The translations under genes and the position numbers were made by a program. Below the pieces are notes generated by a model. The model was given only the letters and a program-made list of their open reading frames with translations, searched no databases and had not been told where the DNA came from. A DNA stretch of 64,000 bases, from the NCBI RefSeq assembly GCF_002735305.1, contig NZ_PDYG01000006.1, forward strand, positions 34,034 through 98,033. The letters are read 5' to 3'. Positions 18,147-27,725 of this stretch are shown here, one piece after another. Numbering within the stretch: position 1 is the first letter of the stretch; every line of letters starts with the position of its first letter. Origin of the DNA: Agathobacter ruminis. Its GTDB lineage: Bacteria > Bacillota > Clostridia > Lachnospirales > Lachnospiraceae.

Positions 18147-19244
18147 TTAGCGGACATGAATGACAAAATTATGTCCTTTGAGCAATAAGATTGCGCGTTC
18201 TTTGGCTTGTTCTTCGTAAAATTCAATGCGCAGAACACCTTCTTCGAATTCACGGTTGTGAATGATTCCGATATTTTTGATATTGACCTGATGATAGGCA
18301 AGAATGGTTGCGATATTGGCAATTTTTCCGGCTTCATCATTCAGGTCAAGGAAAATTTCATGGACCATACTCTTGCCCGGCTTGCCCGGCAGATTCAGCG
18401 AATCACGATAATTTTTGGCATTTTCAAAATAATCGGTGATTTCTTTGGCATCATAATGAACCATCTTTTCCTTCAAATCATTAAAAAAGGCAATATATTC
18501 ATCCATTAAACGAATAATCTGACTGCGGTTGGTGCTTGCGATGCTTTCCCACATGGCCGGACTTGAAGCGGCGACGCGGGTCATATCACGAAAACTGCCT
18601 GCAGCAATGGTGCGCATAATTTCATCATCGTCATCAATGGACTCCACAAAATTGGCCAGCGAAAAAGCAATCATGTGCGGCAAATGACTGATTGCCGCAG
18701 TGGCGCGATCATGTTTTTGGCTGTCAAGCACGAGTGGAATTGAACCAAATGAACGTACCATTTCCACATATTGCTGTACATGAACCGGAGCGGTCTGCTC
18801 GGTAGGTGTAATGATATAATATGCATTTTCCAAAAAGAGCGGATTGGCATAGGCGATTCCTGTTTTTTCCGATCCTGTCATAGGATGTCCGCCGATGAAC
18901 TGCCTGTTTAACCCCAGCTCGTTTACTTTTTCATGAATGGTTGCTTTGGTACTTCCGACATCAGTGATGATACAGTCCGGTTGGATGACCGGTTTGAGCT
19001 TTGTCAGATATTCAATATTTTTTTCGACCGGGGCACATAAAAAAATCAAGTCACAGGATGCAAACCGATCAATGGAGAGCAGACTGTCATTTTCAATGAT
19101 CCCCATTTTATGCGCTGTCTCTATGGTAGACTGACTGTGAGCGGTTGCAATGATCTGTGCATTGGGATGCAATTCTTTTAATTTCATGGCGATGGATCCG
19201 CCGATCAGACCGAGTCCGATGAATCCAATTTTATCGAGTTTCAT
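18147..19244 (-). CDS. tyrA: prephenate dehydrogenase with C-terminal ACT domain
   Basis: NAD-dependent conversion of prephenate to 4-hydroxyphenylpyruvate in tyrosine synthesis. The 365 residues start with a Rossmann fold (GFIGLGLIGGSIA, residues 7-19). The catalytic region GGHPMTGSEKTGI lies near 140. The C-terminal 70 residues form an ACT-type regulatory domain (FLDLNDEAGKIANIATILA...), the usual site of feedback by tyrosine. It is convergent with aroA, so two aromatic-pathway genes meet tail to tail. Confidence 0.95.
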   Translation of the reverse strand: MKLDKIGFIGLGLIGGSIAMKLKELHPNAQIIATAHSQSTIETAHKMGIIENDSLLSIDRFASCDLIFLCAPVEKNIEYLTKLKPVIQPDCIITDVGSTKATIHEKVNELGLNRQFIGGHPMTGSEKTGIAYANPLFLENAYYIITPTEQTAPVHVQQYVEMVRSFGSIPLVLDSQKHDRATAAISHLPHMIAFSLANFVESIDDDDEIMRTIAAGSFRDMTRVAASSPAMWESIASTNRSQIIRLMDEYIAFFNDLKEKMVHYDAKEITDYFENAKNYRDSLNLPGKPGKSMVHEIFLDLNDEAGKIANIATILAYHQVNIKNIGIIHNREFEEGVLRIEFYEEQAKERAILLLKGHNFVIHVR

Positions 19245-19349
19245 AATTCTTTTCTGTATTCCTTTTACTTGTTACATTCATAAATTACAATAAATTTATT
19301 TTATAGTATTTCCGGCAAAAAGAATATATGGTAAATTTGCATAAATCTA

Positions 19350-19378
19350 TTGTAAAATCATTCGTTAATTAGTAGAAT
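19350..19378 (+). promoter_or_regulatory. promoter of the EF-G-like gene
   Basis: TTGTAA (19350-19355) and TAGAAT (19373-19378) are 17 bp apart, 39 bp before the ATG. The 172-bp gap to divergent tyrA is very AT-rich. Confidence 0.5.
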
Positions 19379-19416
19379 ATAACCATACTAAAATTTTATA
19401 CGGGAGGATTTTTACC

Positions 19417-21507
19417 ATGAATGTTTACACAACCGACAAGATTCGTAATGTTGTACTCTTGGGACACGGAAGCTGCGGCAAGACATCGCTTGCAGAGGCA
19501 ATGGCCTATCTGGCAGGAATGACAAACCGCATGGGAACAATTGCTGATAAGAATACCATCAGCGATTTTGACAAAGAAGAGCAGAAACGTCAGTTTTCTA
19601 TTTTTGCTTCCGTCCTTCCTATTCCTTGGGGAGAGTACAAAATCAATATTCTCGACACTCCGGGATATTTTGATTTCGTAGGAGAGGTGGAAGAAGCGGT
19701 TTCGGTCGCAGATGCTGCCATTATTGTTGTTTCAGGCAAGAGCGGAATTGAAACGGGGACAAAAAAAGCCTGGGAATTATGTGATAAATACAAACTCCCT
19801 CGTATGATTTTTGTAACGGAGATGGATATTGACAATGCAAGCTACAGACAGGTCGTAGAAGATTTGCAGAACCTGTATGGCAAGAAGATTGCTCCATTCC
19901 ATCTGCCGATTCGTGAAAACCAGGAATTTGTCGGATATGTAAATGTAATCCAGCAAAAAGCAAAGAAATGGAATGCATCCGGAAGCGTGGACAAATTTGA
20001 AGTTCCGGACTATTCTCTTGATAATCTGAAATTATGTCGTGAAGCTTTATTGGAAGCTGTGGCTGAGACCAGTGAGGAATTTATGGACCGCTATTTTAAC
20101 GGCGACGAATTCTCGGATGATGAGATTCGTTCCGCACTGCGCCTGAATGTTCTTGACGGATCGATTGTTCCGGTTCTGATGGGCTCAAATACGCTTGCAC
20201 GCGGAATGTATACATTGATGGCGGATATCGTGAAATATTTCCCTTCTCCGGAAAAAGTAGAATGTGCGGGAATTGATACGAAGACCAATGAAGTTTTTGA
20301 AGCCAATTATGATTTCTCAAAACCAAAGTCAGCATATGTATTTAAGACCATTGTGGATCCGTTCATCGGAAAATATTCTCTGATCAAAGTGAATTCAGGT
20401 GTCATCAAGACAGATGATGTCCTTTACAATTATCATCGTGATACGGAAGAAAAGCTTGGCCATATCTATGTGATGTGCGGTGGCAAAGCAGAAGAGGTTT
20501 CGGAATTGCATGCCGGAGATATCGGCGCATTGCAGAAACTCAGCAAGACATTGACAACAGATACGCTTTCCACAAAAGCGCGTCCGGTCGCTTATTTGCG
20601 TACGAATCTTTCCAAGCCTTATGTATCGATGCGCTATAAAGCGGTCAACAAAGGCGATGAGGATAAGATTTCTCAGGCAATCCAAAAGATGATGATGGAG
20701 GATCTGACACTTCGTCATGAAAATGACAGTGAGAACGGACAGACGCTTCTATATGGCATGGGCGATCAGCATCTGGATGTTGTCAAATCCATCCTGCTTG
20801 ACAAGTACAAAGTGGATATCGAATTGAAGCGCCCGAAGGTGGCATTCCGAGAAACCATAAAGCAGAAAGCGGATGTGGAATACAAATACAAGAAACAATC
20901 CGGTGGACATGGACAGTATGGTCATGTTAAGATGACATTCGAGCCGTCCGGCAATATGGAAGAGGCATATGAATTTGATCAATGTGTTGTCGGCGGTGCT
21001 GTACCGAAGAACTTCTTCCCGGCGGTAGAGAAAGGCATTGCAGAGGCGGTATTAAGCGGACCGCTTGCCGCATATCCTGTCATCGGTGTGAAGGCAGTTC
21101 TTTATGATGGTTCTTATCATCCGGTTGATTCTTCGGAAATGGCATTTAAAGTAGCTGCAAAAGGCGCATTTAAAGATGGATTTATGAAAGCGAAACCTGT
21201 ATTGCTTGAGCCGATTGCGACATTAAAGGTCGTCGTTCCGGATCAGTATACCGGAGATATCATGGGCGATTTGAATAAGCGACGCGGACGTGTCATGGGT
21301 ATGAATCCAACCGATAACGGTGCGCAGGAAATCGTTGCAGATATTCCATATATTGAATTATATGGTTATAATACGCAGCTTCGGTCAATGACCAGCGGCA
21401 GCGGAACCTTCTCATATGAGTTCTCCAGATATGAACAGGCTCCACCGGAAGTTGCAGACAAAGAAATTCAGGAAAGGGCAAACAAGATTGTTGATGCAGA
21501 AGAGTAG
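19417..21507 (+). CDS. elongation factor G-like GTPase
   Basis: A second-copy, EF-G-related translational GTPase of 696 residues, not the str-operon FusA. Order of parts: GTPase domain with P-loop GHGSCGKTS (near 17-25), a switch I segment EEQKRQFSI, G3 DTPGYFDF, domain II, and domains III-V ending in a G-domain-V-type GRVMGMNP. The G4 motif, usually NKxD for guanine choice, reads TEMD (about 134-137). Canonical EF-G has AHVDAGKT in the P-loop, so this is the paralogue group often called EF-G2 or EF-G-like. Its exact role is unknown. GGGAGG precedes the ATG. Confidence 0.92.
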   Translation: MNVYTTDKIRNVVLLGHGSCGKTSLAEAMAYLAGMTNRMGTIADKNTISDFDKEEQKRQFSIFASVLPIPWGEYKINILDTPGYFDFVGEVEEAVSVADAAIIVVSGKSGIETGTKKAWELCDKYKLPRMIFVTEMDIDNASYRQVVEDLQNLYGKKIAPFHLPIRENQEFVGYVNVIQQKAKKWNASGSVDKFEVPDYSLDNLKLCREALLEAVAETSEEFMDRYFNGDEFSDDEIRSALRLNVLDGSIVPVLMGSNTLARGMYTLMADIVKYFPSPEKVECAGIDTKTNEVFEANYDFSKPKSAYVFKTIVDPFIGKYSLIKVNSGVIKTDDVLYNYHRDTEEKLGHIYVMCGGKAEEVSELHAGDIGALQKLSKTLTTDTLSTKARPVAYLRTNLSKPYVSMRYKAVNKGDEDKISQAIQKMMMEDLTLRHENDSENGQTLLYGMGDQHLDVVKSILLDKYKVDIELKRPKVAFRETIKQKADVEYKYKKQSGGHGQYGHVKMTFEPSGNMEEAYEFDQCVVGGAVPKNFFPAVEKGIAEAVLSGPLAAYPVIGVKAVLYDGSYHPVDSSEMAFKVAAKGAFKDGFMKAKPVLLEPIATLKVVVPDQYTGDIMGDLNKRRGRVMGMNPTDNGAQEIVADIPYIELYGYNTQLRSMTSGSGTFSYEFSRYEQAPPEVADKEIQERANKIVDAEE

Positions 21508-22774
21508 TATTATAAAATGCATACTGTTTGTGCTGATATTCTGGGGAGCGATTTTAATCGCTCCCCGTTCTTTACATGCAGAAGTACTCCCTGACGGACA
21601 TCAGGGACATACGCATATTGTATATATCCTGTTTGGCGGTACCAATAATCCCTTTAATCAATCGGATTTTACCACAGATCAAGGGGAAATCTATTTGCGT
21701 GCACCTTACAAAAACGGATTTGCTTTCAAAGGCTGGTATCTGGACAGTCATTATACGCACAGAGTTCATTGGGTGGATACTTCTTCAGCAATGACACTGG
21801 TATTGTATGCCAGATGGGATGCCAATATTGATAATGTCGGGAATGTAATGCATTATCCTTATGAGGAAAAACTTTCATTTCTTTCCACTTCGGCAGATTA
21901 TTATGCATTAAAGAATATGGATTATTATTTTCTTGAAGATTTAAATATTCCGGGTATGCCATCAACAAAAGAAAAAGATTTTATCAGTCGCATGATTTCA
22001 AGTACAGATCAATTACCGCAGGGATTCTGTTTTACGGAAAAATATGTTCTGATTACAGCCTATTCCACACAGGAAAATGCAATGGGTGAATTGATGGTAT
22101 TTGACCGCGAAACCAATTCTTATCTTGTGACGCTTGCGATGGATCCAAAGAGCCATCTCGGAGGCGTTGCCTTTGATGGCTTAAATGTCTGGGTATGCAA
22201 TTCCAAACGCATGACAATCGAGCGGATTTCGCTTGATTTTATCGATTTGATGGTAAATAAAAACAGAGGGGAAGTCGTTGATGCTTCCGCTGTGGTAGAT
22301 TCGTATAAGGTCAGCAACAAACCATCCTGCATCAGTTTTTATGATGGCAGAATCTGGGTCGCCACACATAATATTTTGATGAACGGTAAACTGGTATCCT
22401 ATTATTATGATGGGAATCGCAATACATTAAAGAAGATGGGAGGCTATACAATTCCGTCCAAAGTGCAGGGAATCGCATTTGACTCCTTCGGTCATGTCTA
22501 TCTGAGTACTTCCTACGGTCGCAATTCTTCCTCCTATCTGAAAATCTATCAGTCGGTTGCGGATTTGTCGGCACAGCCAAACAGGCCTGTAGCGGAAGTG
22601 GAAATGCCACCGGGATCGGAAGAAATTGATATAGATCCGGAAAATGATATCCATATCGTTTTTGAAACTGCGGGAGAAAAGTATTATCTTGGCACTGACG
22701 GAAAGGGGATTGCGGAATACCCTTTGGATAAATTGCTGATTATTCCTAATATTTCCGAGCAAATTTTTCCTTGA
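21494..22774 (+). CDS. secreted protein with InlB-type repeat and beta-propeller-like domain
   Basis: I cannot name this 426-residue protein. A Sec signal peptide (MQKSS..., hydrophobic core about 7-22, likely cleavage after SLHA) is clear. Residues about 35-105 resemble a Listeria-Bacteroides (InlB B-type) repeat, with GGT...F...GFAFKGWYLD and LYARWD. The rest has repeated V/W-aromatic blades (GVAFDGLNVWVCN, CISFYDGRIWVATH, GIAFDSFGHVYLST) like an NHL or SMP-30-like propeller. No sortase or membrane anchor is visible. The ATG at 21494 overlaps the EF-G-like gene by 14 bp, which suggests co-transcription. It is presumably extracellular. Confidence 0.85.
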   Translation: MQKSSIIKCILFVLIFWGAILIAPRSLHAEVLPDGHQGHTHIVYILFGGTNNPFNQSDFTTDQGEIYLRAPYKNGFAFKGWYLDSHYTHRVHWVDTSSAMTLVLYARWDANIDNVGNVMHYPYEEKLSFLSTSADYYALKNMDYYFLEDLNIPGMPSTKEKDFISRMISSTDQLPQGFCFTEKYVLITAYSTQENAMGELMVFDRETNSYLVTLAMDPKSHLGGVAFDGLNVWVCNSKRMTIERISLDFIDLMVNKNRGEVVDASAVVDSYKVSNKPSCISFYDGRIWVATHNILMNGKLVSYYYDGNRNTLKKMGGYTIPSKVQGIAFDSFGHVYLSTSYGRNSSSYLKIYQSVADLSAQPNRPVAEVEMPPGSEEIDIDPENDIHIVFETAGEKYYLGTDGKGIAEYPLDKLLIIPNISEQIFP

Positions 22775-22799
22775 CGAAATCGCATGTGGCTTTTATACT
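22771..22799 (+). promoter_or_regulatory. promoter of icd
   Basis: TTGACG (22771-22776), a 17-bp spacer and TATACT (22794-22799). The -35 box overlaps the stop codon of the preceding gene. Confidence 0.75.
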
Positions 22800-22847
22800 T
22801 TAATTTAATGAACTAAAGCTGTAAATGCCGAGTGTGAAGGAGAAATT

Positions 22848-24059
22848 ATGAACAAGATTACAATGAGCACCCCGTTGGTTGAGATGGATGGAGACGAGAT
22901 GACCAGAATCCTCTGGCAGATGATCAAGGATGAGTTACTGTTTCCGTTTGTGGATTTAAAGACAGAATATTATGATCTTGGTTTGGAAGAGAGAAACCGC
23001 ACCAATGATCAAGTGACTGTAGATTCAGCCAATGCAACAAAAAAATACGGTGTGGCAGTAAAATGTGCAACCATTACACCGAATGCTGCGCGTATGACAG
23101 AATATGATTTAAAAGAAATGTGGAAGAGCCCGAACGGCACGATCCGTGCAATGCTTGACGGAACCGTTTTCCGTGCTCCGATTGTCGTCAAAGGAATTGA
23201 ACCGAATGTTAAAACATGGAAAAAACCAATTACCATTGCAAGGCATGCATATGGTGATGTATATAAGGCAACTGAGATGAAAATTCCGGCTGCCGGAAAA
23301 GCAGAACTTGTTTATACTGCTGCAGACGGAACGGAAACCAGAGAACTGATTCATGAGTTCAAGGGCGCCGGTGTGATTCAGGGACAGCATAATCTCTGCG
23401 ATTCCATCGAAAGTTTTGCACACAGCTGCTTCAAATATGCACTCGATACCAAGCAGGATCTGTGGTTTGCAACCAAGGACACCATTTCCAAGAAATATGA
23501 TCATACCTTCAAAGATATCTTCCAGGAAATCTTTGATCGTGAATATAAGGATGCTTTTGACAAGGCCGGAATTACATACTTTTATACCCTGATCGATGAT
23601 GCGGTTGCCCGTGTAATGAAATCCGAAGGCGGCTATATCTGGGCATGTAAGAATTATGACGGCGATGTCATGAGCGATATGATCAGCTCGGCATTCGGCT
23701 CACTGGCCATGATGACTTCGGTATTGGTTTCACCGAACGGCTATTATGAATATGAGGCTGCACATGGTACGGTACAGCGCCATTATTATAAACATTTGAA
23801 AGGTGAAGAAACTTCAACCAACTCCGTAGCTACCATTTTTGCATGGACAGGAGCACTTCGCAAACGCGGCGAACTCGACGGTAATTCGGATTTGATGCGT
23901 TTCGCGGATGATTTGGAGCAGGCATGTATTGATACCATCGAATCCGGAAAGATGACAAAGGATCTTGCACTGATTACAACGATTGAAAATCCGACCGTAT
24001 TAAACAGCCGTGATTTTATCCTTGCCATCAGAGAGAAACTGGAGCAAAATTATCGTTAA
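22848..24059 (+). CDS. icd: isocitrate dehydrogenase (NADP type, eukaryote-like homodimer class)
   Basis: Oxidative decarboxylation of isocitrate to 2-oxoglutarate. The 403-residue sequence begins [16 protein letters not shown], carries the substrate loop with [19 protein letters not shown], the YDGDVMSDM metal site, and [22 protein letters not shown], all typical of the type II (eukaryote-like) NADP enzyme rather than the E. coli form. It is a single gene with its own promoter; it likely supplies 2-oxoglutarate for glutamate in a branched TCA pathway. No aconitase or citrate synthase gene is adjacent. Confidence 0.96.
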   Translation: MNKITMSTPLVEMDGDEMTRILWQMIKDELLFPFVDLKTEYYDLGLEERNRTNDQVTVDSANATKKYGVAVKCATITPNAARMTEYDLKEMWKSPNGTIRAMLDGTVFRAPIVVKGIEPNVKTWKKPITIARHAYGDVYKATEMKIPAAGKAELVYTAADGTETRELIHEFKGAGVIQGQHNLCDSIESFAHSCFKYALDTKQDLWFATKDTISKKYDHTFKDIFQEIFDREYKDAFDKAGITYFYTLIDDAVARVMKSEGGYIWACKNYDGDVMSDMISSAFGSLAMMTSVLVSPNGYYEYEAAHGTVQRHYYKHLKGEETSTNSVATIFAWTGALRKRGELDGNSDLMRFADDLEQACIDTIESGKMTKDLALITTIENPTVLNSRDFILAIREKLEQNYR

Positions 24060-24063
24060 TTAT

Positions 24064-24084
24064 TTCACATTGACAGTCTGTGAA
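24064..24084. promoter_or_regulatory. inverted repeat over the rex promoter -35 box
   Basis: TTCACA and TGTGAA (24064-24069 and 24079-24084) flank the -35 hexamer. The half-site letters recall Rex sites, but spacing and orientation do not match the known TTGTGAAATATTTCACAA pattern, so an operator role is only possible. Confidence 0.35.
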
Positions 24085-24098
24085 TGTTTTTCTATAAT
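24070..24098 (+). promoter_or_regulatory. consensus sigma-A promoter of rex
   Basis: A perfect TTGACA (24070-24075), 17-bp spacer and perfect TATAAT (24093-24098), the strongest promoter match in the window. Confidence 0.9.
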
Positions 24099-24154
24099 AA
24101 TATCCTGAAAAGATAATATGAAAAATCATAAATATGATTTTGGAGGATAGCGTT

Positions 24155-24784
24155 TTGGAAAAGGAAATTTCACAGGCTGTAATACGAAGAATGCCTCGTT
24201 ATTACAGATACTTAGGTGAATTGCTAGATGAAGGCGTAGAGCGTATTTCATCCGGAGAGTTGAGTGAACGGATGTCTGTGACAGCTTCGCAGATTCGTCA
24301 GGATTTGAACAATTTCGGGGGATTTGGCCAGCAGGGATATGGATATAATGTCTCTTTTCTGTATGAGGAAATCGGTAAAATTTTGGGATTGGATCAGAAT
24401 CATAATATTATCATCATCGGAGCCGGTAATTTGGGACAGGCCCTTGCCAATTATATGAAATTTGACCGTCTGGGCTTTCATACAATCGCCCTGTTTGATG
24501 TCAAAGAGGAGCTGATTGGCAAAAATATTCGAGGGATTGAAGTGCTTCATGTCAAAGAACTCGATCACTTTGTAAAGACACATGATGTTGATATTGCAGC
24601 ATTGACGATGCCGAAATCCAGCGCGGATGATATTGCAAATCATCTTGTTTCACTGGGAATTCATGCAATTTGGAATTTTGCACATGTGGATTTGTCAATT
24701 GATGCAAAAGATGTTGTAGTCGAGAATGTACATTTGTCAGACAGTCTGATGCAATTATCATATAATATTGTAAAAAACAAATAA
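24155..24784 (+). CDS. rex: redox-sensing transcriptional repressor Rex
   Basis: Repressor that senses the NADH/NAD+ ratio and controls fermentation and redox genes. The 209 residues begin with a winged helix (AVIRRMPRYYRYLGELL, then VSASQIRQDLN-like SVTASQIRQDLNNFGGFGQQGYGY) followed by a Rossmann domain (IIGAGNLGQALANY) and a C-terminal dimer helix. The start is a TTG at 24155: GGAGG lies 8 bp upstream, and the protein then begins with MEKEISQAVIRR, which fits the family. An ATG at 24134 is upstream of that ribosome site and not favoured. Confidence 0.96.
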   Translation: MEKEISQAVIRRMPRYYRYLGELLDEGVERISSGELSERMSVTASQIRQDLNNFGGFGQQGYGYNVSFLYEEIGKILGLDQNHNIIIIGAGNLGQALANYMKFDRLGFHTIALFDVKEELIGKNIRGIEVLHVKELDHFVKTHDVDIAALTMPKSSADDIANHLVSLGIHAIWNFAHVDLSIDAKDVVVENVHLSDSLMQLSYNIVKNK

Positions 24785-24819
24785 TATCTTTGATTTTTTG
24801 CAGCGAAAAGGGATATGAC

Positions 24820-25449
24820 ATGAAAGATCAACAATTTTTCAAAAGTGTGATGGTTGGCAAGCATATTCCATTGCTGGTTTTGGATCAGAAATGGCATCGC
24901 CTGTATGCGATTCATGGGAAACCGGATCAAGTGAAAGAACTTGAAGCACAATTGAACGGATTGCTTGCCCGTCAGGGAAAATTAAATACGGATCTCAAAG
25001 AACTGAAAAAATTAAAAAATAATCTGATGTCAGATATCATGGATCATATGGAAGGGGCAGAAAATTCCATGGATGCATCTTCAAGAGAAAAGAAGATGGA
25101 GGACAATAAGCGCCTGATTGATGATATCAACGATCGCCTTGAACAATGCGAAGATGAATTACTTGAGATTCCGAATGAGATTGCGCATACAAATGATGCA
25201 TTGATGCTCGAAACAATGGACTATTGTTATGATTTCCTGCGTGTAAATCAAAAAGAGGCAAAAGAAATCGATGACTGGATTCAGCAGATTCGCATTGATT
25301 TAAAGAAAAATATTATTCGGAAACAGAATAGAGAAATCAACAATAAAGAAATGTATTCTTATTTACATGATATTTTTGGCGCAGAAATCTTAGACATGTT
25401 TGACTTGAAAGAAGAATCCAAAGTCGAAGAGGAAGAGGCAAAAGAATGA
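24820..25449 (+). CDS. coiled-coil protein of unknown function
   Basis: I do not recognise this 209-residue soluble protein. Residues about 35-150 are rich in Glu, Lys and Leu in heptad-like order (KELEAQLNGLLARQGKL, KELKKLKNNLMSDI, NDRLEQCEDELLEI), predicting a long coiled coil. The C-terminus is a short acidic tail (EESKVEEEEAKE). It has no signal peptide or membrane segment. The ATG at 24820 follows an AAGGGA site and continues the Rex protein frame after 35 bp. Its stop overlaps nnr by 4 bp, so rex, this gene and nnr probably form one operon. Confidence 0.8.
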   Translation: MKDQQFFKSVMVGKHIPLLVLDQKWHRLYAIHGKPDQVKELEAQLNGLLARQGKLNTDLKELKKLKNNLMSDIMDHMEGAENSMDASSREKKMEDNKRLIDDINDRLEQCEDELLEIPNEIAHTNDALMLETMDYCYDFLRVNQKEAKEIDDWIQQIRIDLKKNIIRKQNREINNKEMYSYLHDIFGAEILDMFDLKEESKVEEEEAKE

Positions 25450-26939
25450 AATATCTTGTGACCGGAATGGAAATGAAGCTTTTGGACGAAAATACAACAA
25501 AGCATTTTGGAGTTCCATCAGAGATTCTGATGGAGCAGGCCGCTTTGGTTTTTGTTCAGGAGCTTCTTTTGCAATATCCGGAATCGAAAAATATACTGAT
25601 TGCATGTGGCGGTGGCAACAATGGCGGAGATGGTGTTGCAATCGCAAGACTGCTGAATCAAAAAAACAAAAATGCTACGGTATTGCTCTGTACAGAGAAA
25701 GAAGAAGGCTTGCTTAAGCAGCAATTGCAAACCTATCAAGCCTATCATTATCCGCTGGTTCGTCAAATAGATGATTTGCAGGACGAATCGTTTGATTTGA
25801 TTCTGGACGGCTTGTTTGGAACAGGACTTTCCCGCAATATCGAAGGAAACTATTATACAATCATTGAACAATTGAATGCCATGCATGCGACAAAGGTGGC
25901 AATTGATATGCCTTCCGGCATTTCAGCGGAGGATGGTCATGTTCTTGGCATAGCATTTCATGCGGATGATACCTATACCTTTTCTTATGAAAAACTCGGA
26001 CAATATCTGTATCCGGGAGCGGATTATTGCGGACGGATTCACTGTCTGGCAATCGGCATCACCGAGGAAAGTATTTTAGAGCGTAAACCGCGTGCAATGT
26101 ATCTGGAAGATGAGGATATTCGACAGTTGTTGCCAAAACGCATTCCGGACGGACATAAAGGCACTTTTGGAAAACTGCTGGTGATTGCAGGAAGCGTCGA
26201 CATGGCCGGAGCTGCTTATTTTGCTGCAAAGGCAGCATACAGGACCGGTGTCGGACTGGTCAAAATCTGTACGCCGCAGGAGAATCGCATGGCTTTGCAA
26301 ACTTTGATTCCGGAAGCAATATTGCATACCTATGGCAAAACAATTGATAAGAATGTTTTTCTTGAAGATTTGAAATGGGCGGATGCCGTTTTAATTGGAC
26401 CGGGAATCGGCCAAAGTGAGCAGGCGAAGCAGTTGTTGCAATGGACCAGAGCCGGTGTCATCGCACCGCTTGTGATGGATGCAGATGCGTTAAATCTGCT
26501 TTCCGAAAATACGGATGATTTGATTAATCCACATCTGGATGTCGTTGTAACACCGCATTTGGGAGAGATGTCCAGATTGTGTCAGATGCCGGTATCCTAT
26601 ATTGAATCGCATTTTTGTGAAAAGGCCTGTGAATTTGCTGATACCTATAATGTGGTATGCCACCTGAAATCGGCGCGTTCCATCACTGCCGTTCCATATG
26701 GCAATCATTATATTAATACGACCGGAAACAGTGGAATGGCGACCGCGGGCAGCGGCGATGTACTTGCAGGAATCATTGCGTCTCTGATTGCACAGGGTAT
26801 GCCTTATGATCTTGCCAGTGCGGTAGGCGCCAGAATTCATGGCCAGGCCGGTGATGTCGCAGCACAAAAAGTCGGTAAATATGCACTGATGGCGTCCGAT
26901 TTGCTGGATGGTCTTACAGAACTTGCGTATTTGCAATAA
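25446..26939 (+). CDS. nnr: bifunctional NAD(P)H-hydrate epimerase / ADP-dependent dehydratase
   Basis: Repairs damaged NAD(P)H hydrates. The 497-residue protein fuses two enzymes: an N-terminal YjeF epimerase domain (about 1-210; CGGGNNGGDGVAIAR near 50 and DMPSGISAEDG near 155) and a C-terminal ADP-dependent dehydratase of the ribokinase fold (about 225-495; GTFGKLLVIAGS, IGPGIG and TAGSGDVLAGIIASL). Translation is coupled to the preceding gene by an ATGA overlap. Its position after rex fits a theme of NAD(H) balance and repair, though no direct link is shown. Confidence 0.95.
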   Translation: MKYLVTGMEMKLLDENTTKHFGVPSEILMEQAALVFVQELLLQYPESKNILIACGGGNNGGDGVAIARLLNQKNKNATVLLCTEKEEGLLKQQLQTYQAYHYPLVRQIDDLQDESFDLILDGLFGTGLSRNIEGNYYTIIEQLNAMHATKVAIDMPSGISAEDGHVLGIAFHADDTYTFSYEKLGQYLYPGADYCGRIHCLAIGITEESILERKPRAMYLEDEDIRQLLPKRIPDGHKGTFGKLLVIAGSVDMAGAAYFAAKAAYRTGVGLVKICTPQENRMALQTLIPEAILHTYGKTIDKNVFLEDLKWADAVLIGPGIGQSEQAKQLLQWTRAGVIAPLVMDADALNLLSENTDDLINPHLDVVVTPHLGEMSRLCQMPVSYIESHFCEKACEFADTYNVVCHLKSARSITAVPYGNHYINTTGNSGMATAGSGDVLAGIIASLIAQGMPYDLASAVGARIHGQAGDVAAQKVGKYALMASDLLDGLTELAYLQ

Positions 26940-26990
26940 GTTTGTTATTATTTTCTTTAGCTGAAAATATAGAAAGAAGAGGATTTGAAC

Positions 26991-27722
26991 ATGTCAGGAC
27001 ATTCAAAATTTGCAAATATTAAACATAAGAAAGAAAAAAATGATGCAGCAAAAGGCAAAATTTTTACCATGATCGGTAGAGAAATTGCCGTTGCTGTGAA
27101 AGAAGGCGGTCCGGATCCGGCCAATAACTTTAAGCTTGCGCAGGTAATTGCAAAAGCAAAAGCAAACAACGTACCAAATGATACCATTGAGCGTGGTATC
27201 AAAAAAGCATCCGGTGAAGGCGGAGCAGTCAATTATGAGTCTGCAACTTATGAAGGTTATGGTCCAAGCGGCACCGCAATTATTGTGAAGTGCTTGACCG
27301 ATAATAAGAACCGTACTGCCGCTAATGTGCGTAACTGCTTTACAAAAGGTCACGGAAGCATCGGTACACAGGGCTGTGTATCATTTATGTTTGACGAAAA
27401 GGGTCAGATCATTGTTGCAAAGGAAGATTATGAAACCGATGCAGATGAATTTATGATGCTTGCACTTGATGCCGGAGCAGAAGATTTCAGCGAAGAAGAT
27501 GACAGCTATGAAATCACGACAGATCCGGCTGATTTTGAAACCGTGCGTGAAGCACTTGAAAAAGAGAATATCCCGATGGTATCTGCGGAAGTCACCATGA
27601 TTCCTCAAAATACAGTAACACTTACCGATGAAACGGATATCAAGAACTTTGAAAGAATTATTGACCTGTTGGATGAGGATGATGATGTACAGGAAGTATA
27701 TCATAATATGGAAGAGGCATAA
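26991..27722 (+). CDS. YebC/PmpR/TACO1-family protein
   Basis: Cytoplasmic protein of 243 residues, annotated as a probable transcriptional regulator, though some members of this family have been linked to translation of proline-rich stretches. It begins [14 protein letters not shown] (the family norm is MAGHSKWANIKHRK), and has the conserved [21 protein letters not shown] region. The ATG at 26991 follows AGAGGA; a TTG two codons earlier adds nothing conserved. It is complete and 3 bp upstream of glgA. Function in this organism is not shown by the sequence. Confidence 0.94.
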   Translation: MSGHSKFANIKHKKEKNDAAKGKIFTMIGREIAVAVKEGGPDPANNFKLAQVIAKAKANNVPNDTIERGIKKASGEGGAVNYESATYEGYGPSGTAIIVKCLTDNKNRTAANVRNCFTKGHGSIGTQGCVSFMFDEKGQIIVAKEDYETDADEFMMLALDAGAEDFSEEDDSYEITTDPADFETVREALEKENIPMVSAEVTMIPQNTVTLTDETDIKNFERIIDLLDEDDDVQEVYHNMEEA

Positions 27723-27725
27723 TCT

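Noticed and set aside
24064..24084. Canonical Rex operator at the rex promoter
   Set aside because: Half-sites are present but in the opposite order and with a 9-base gap instead of the known arrangement; kept only as a possible operator.
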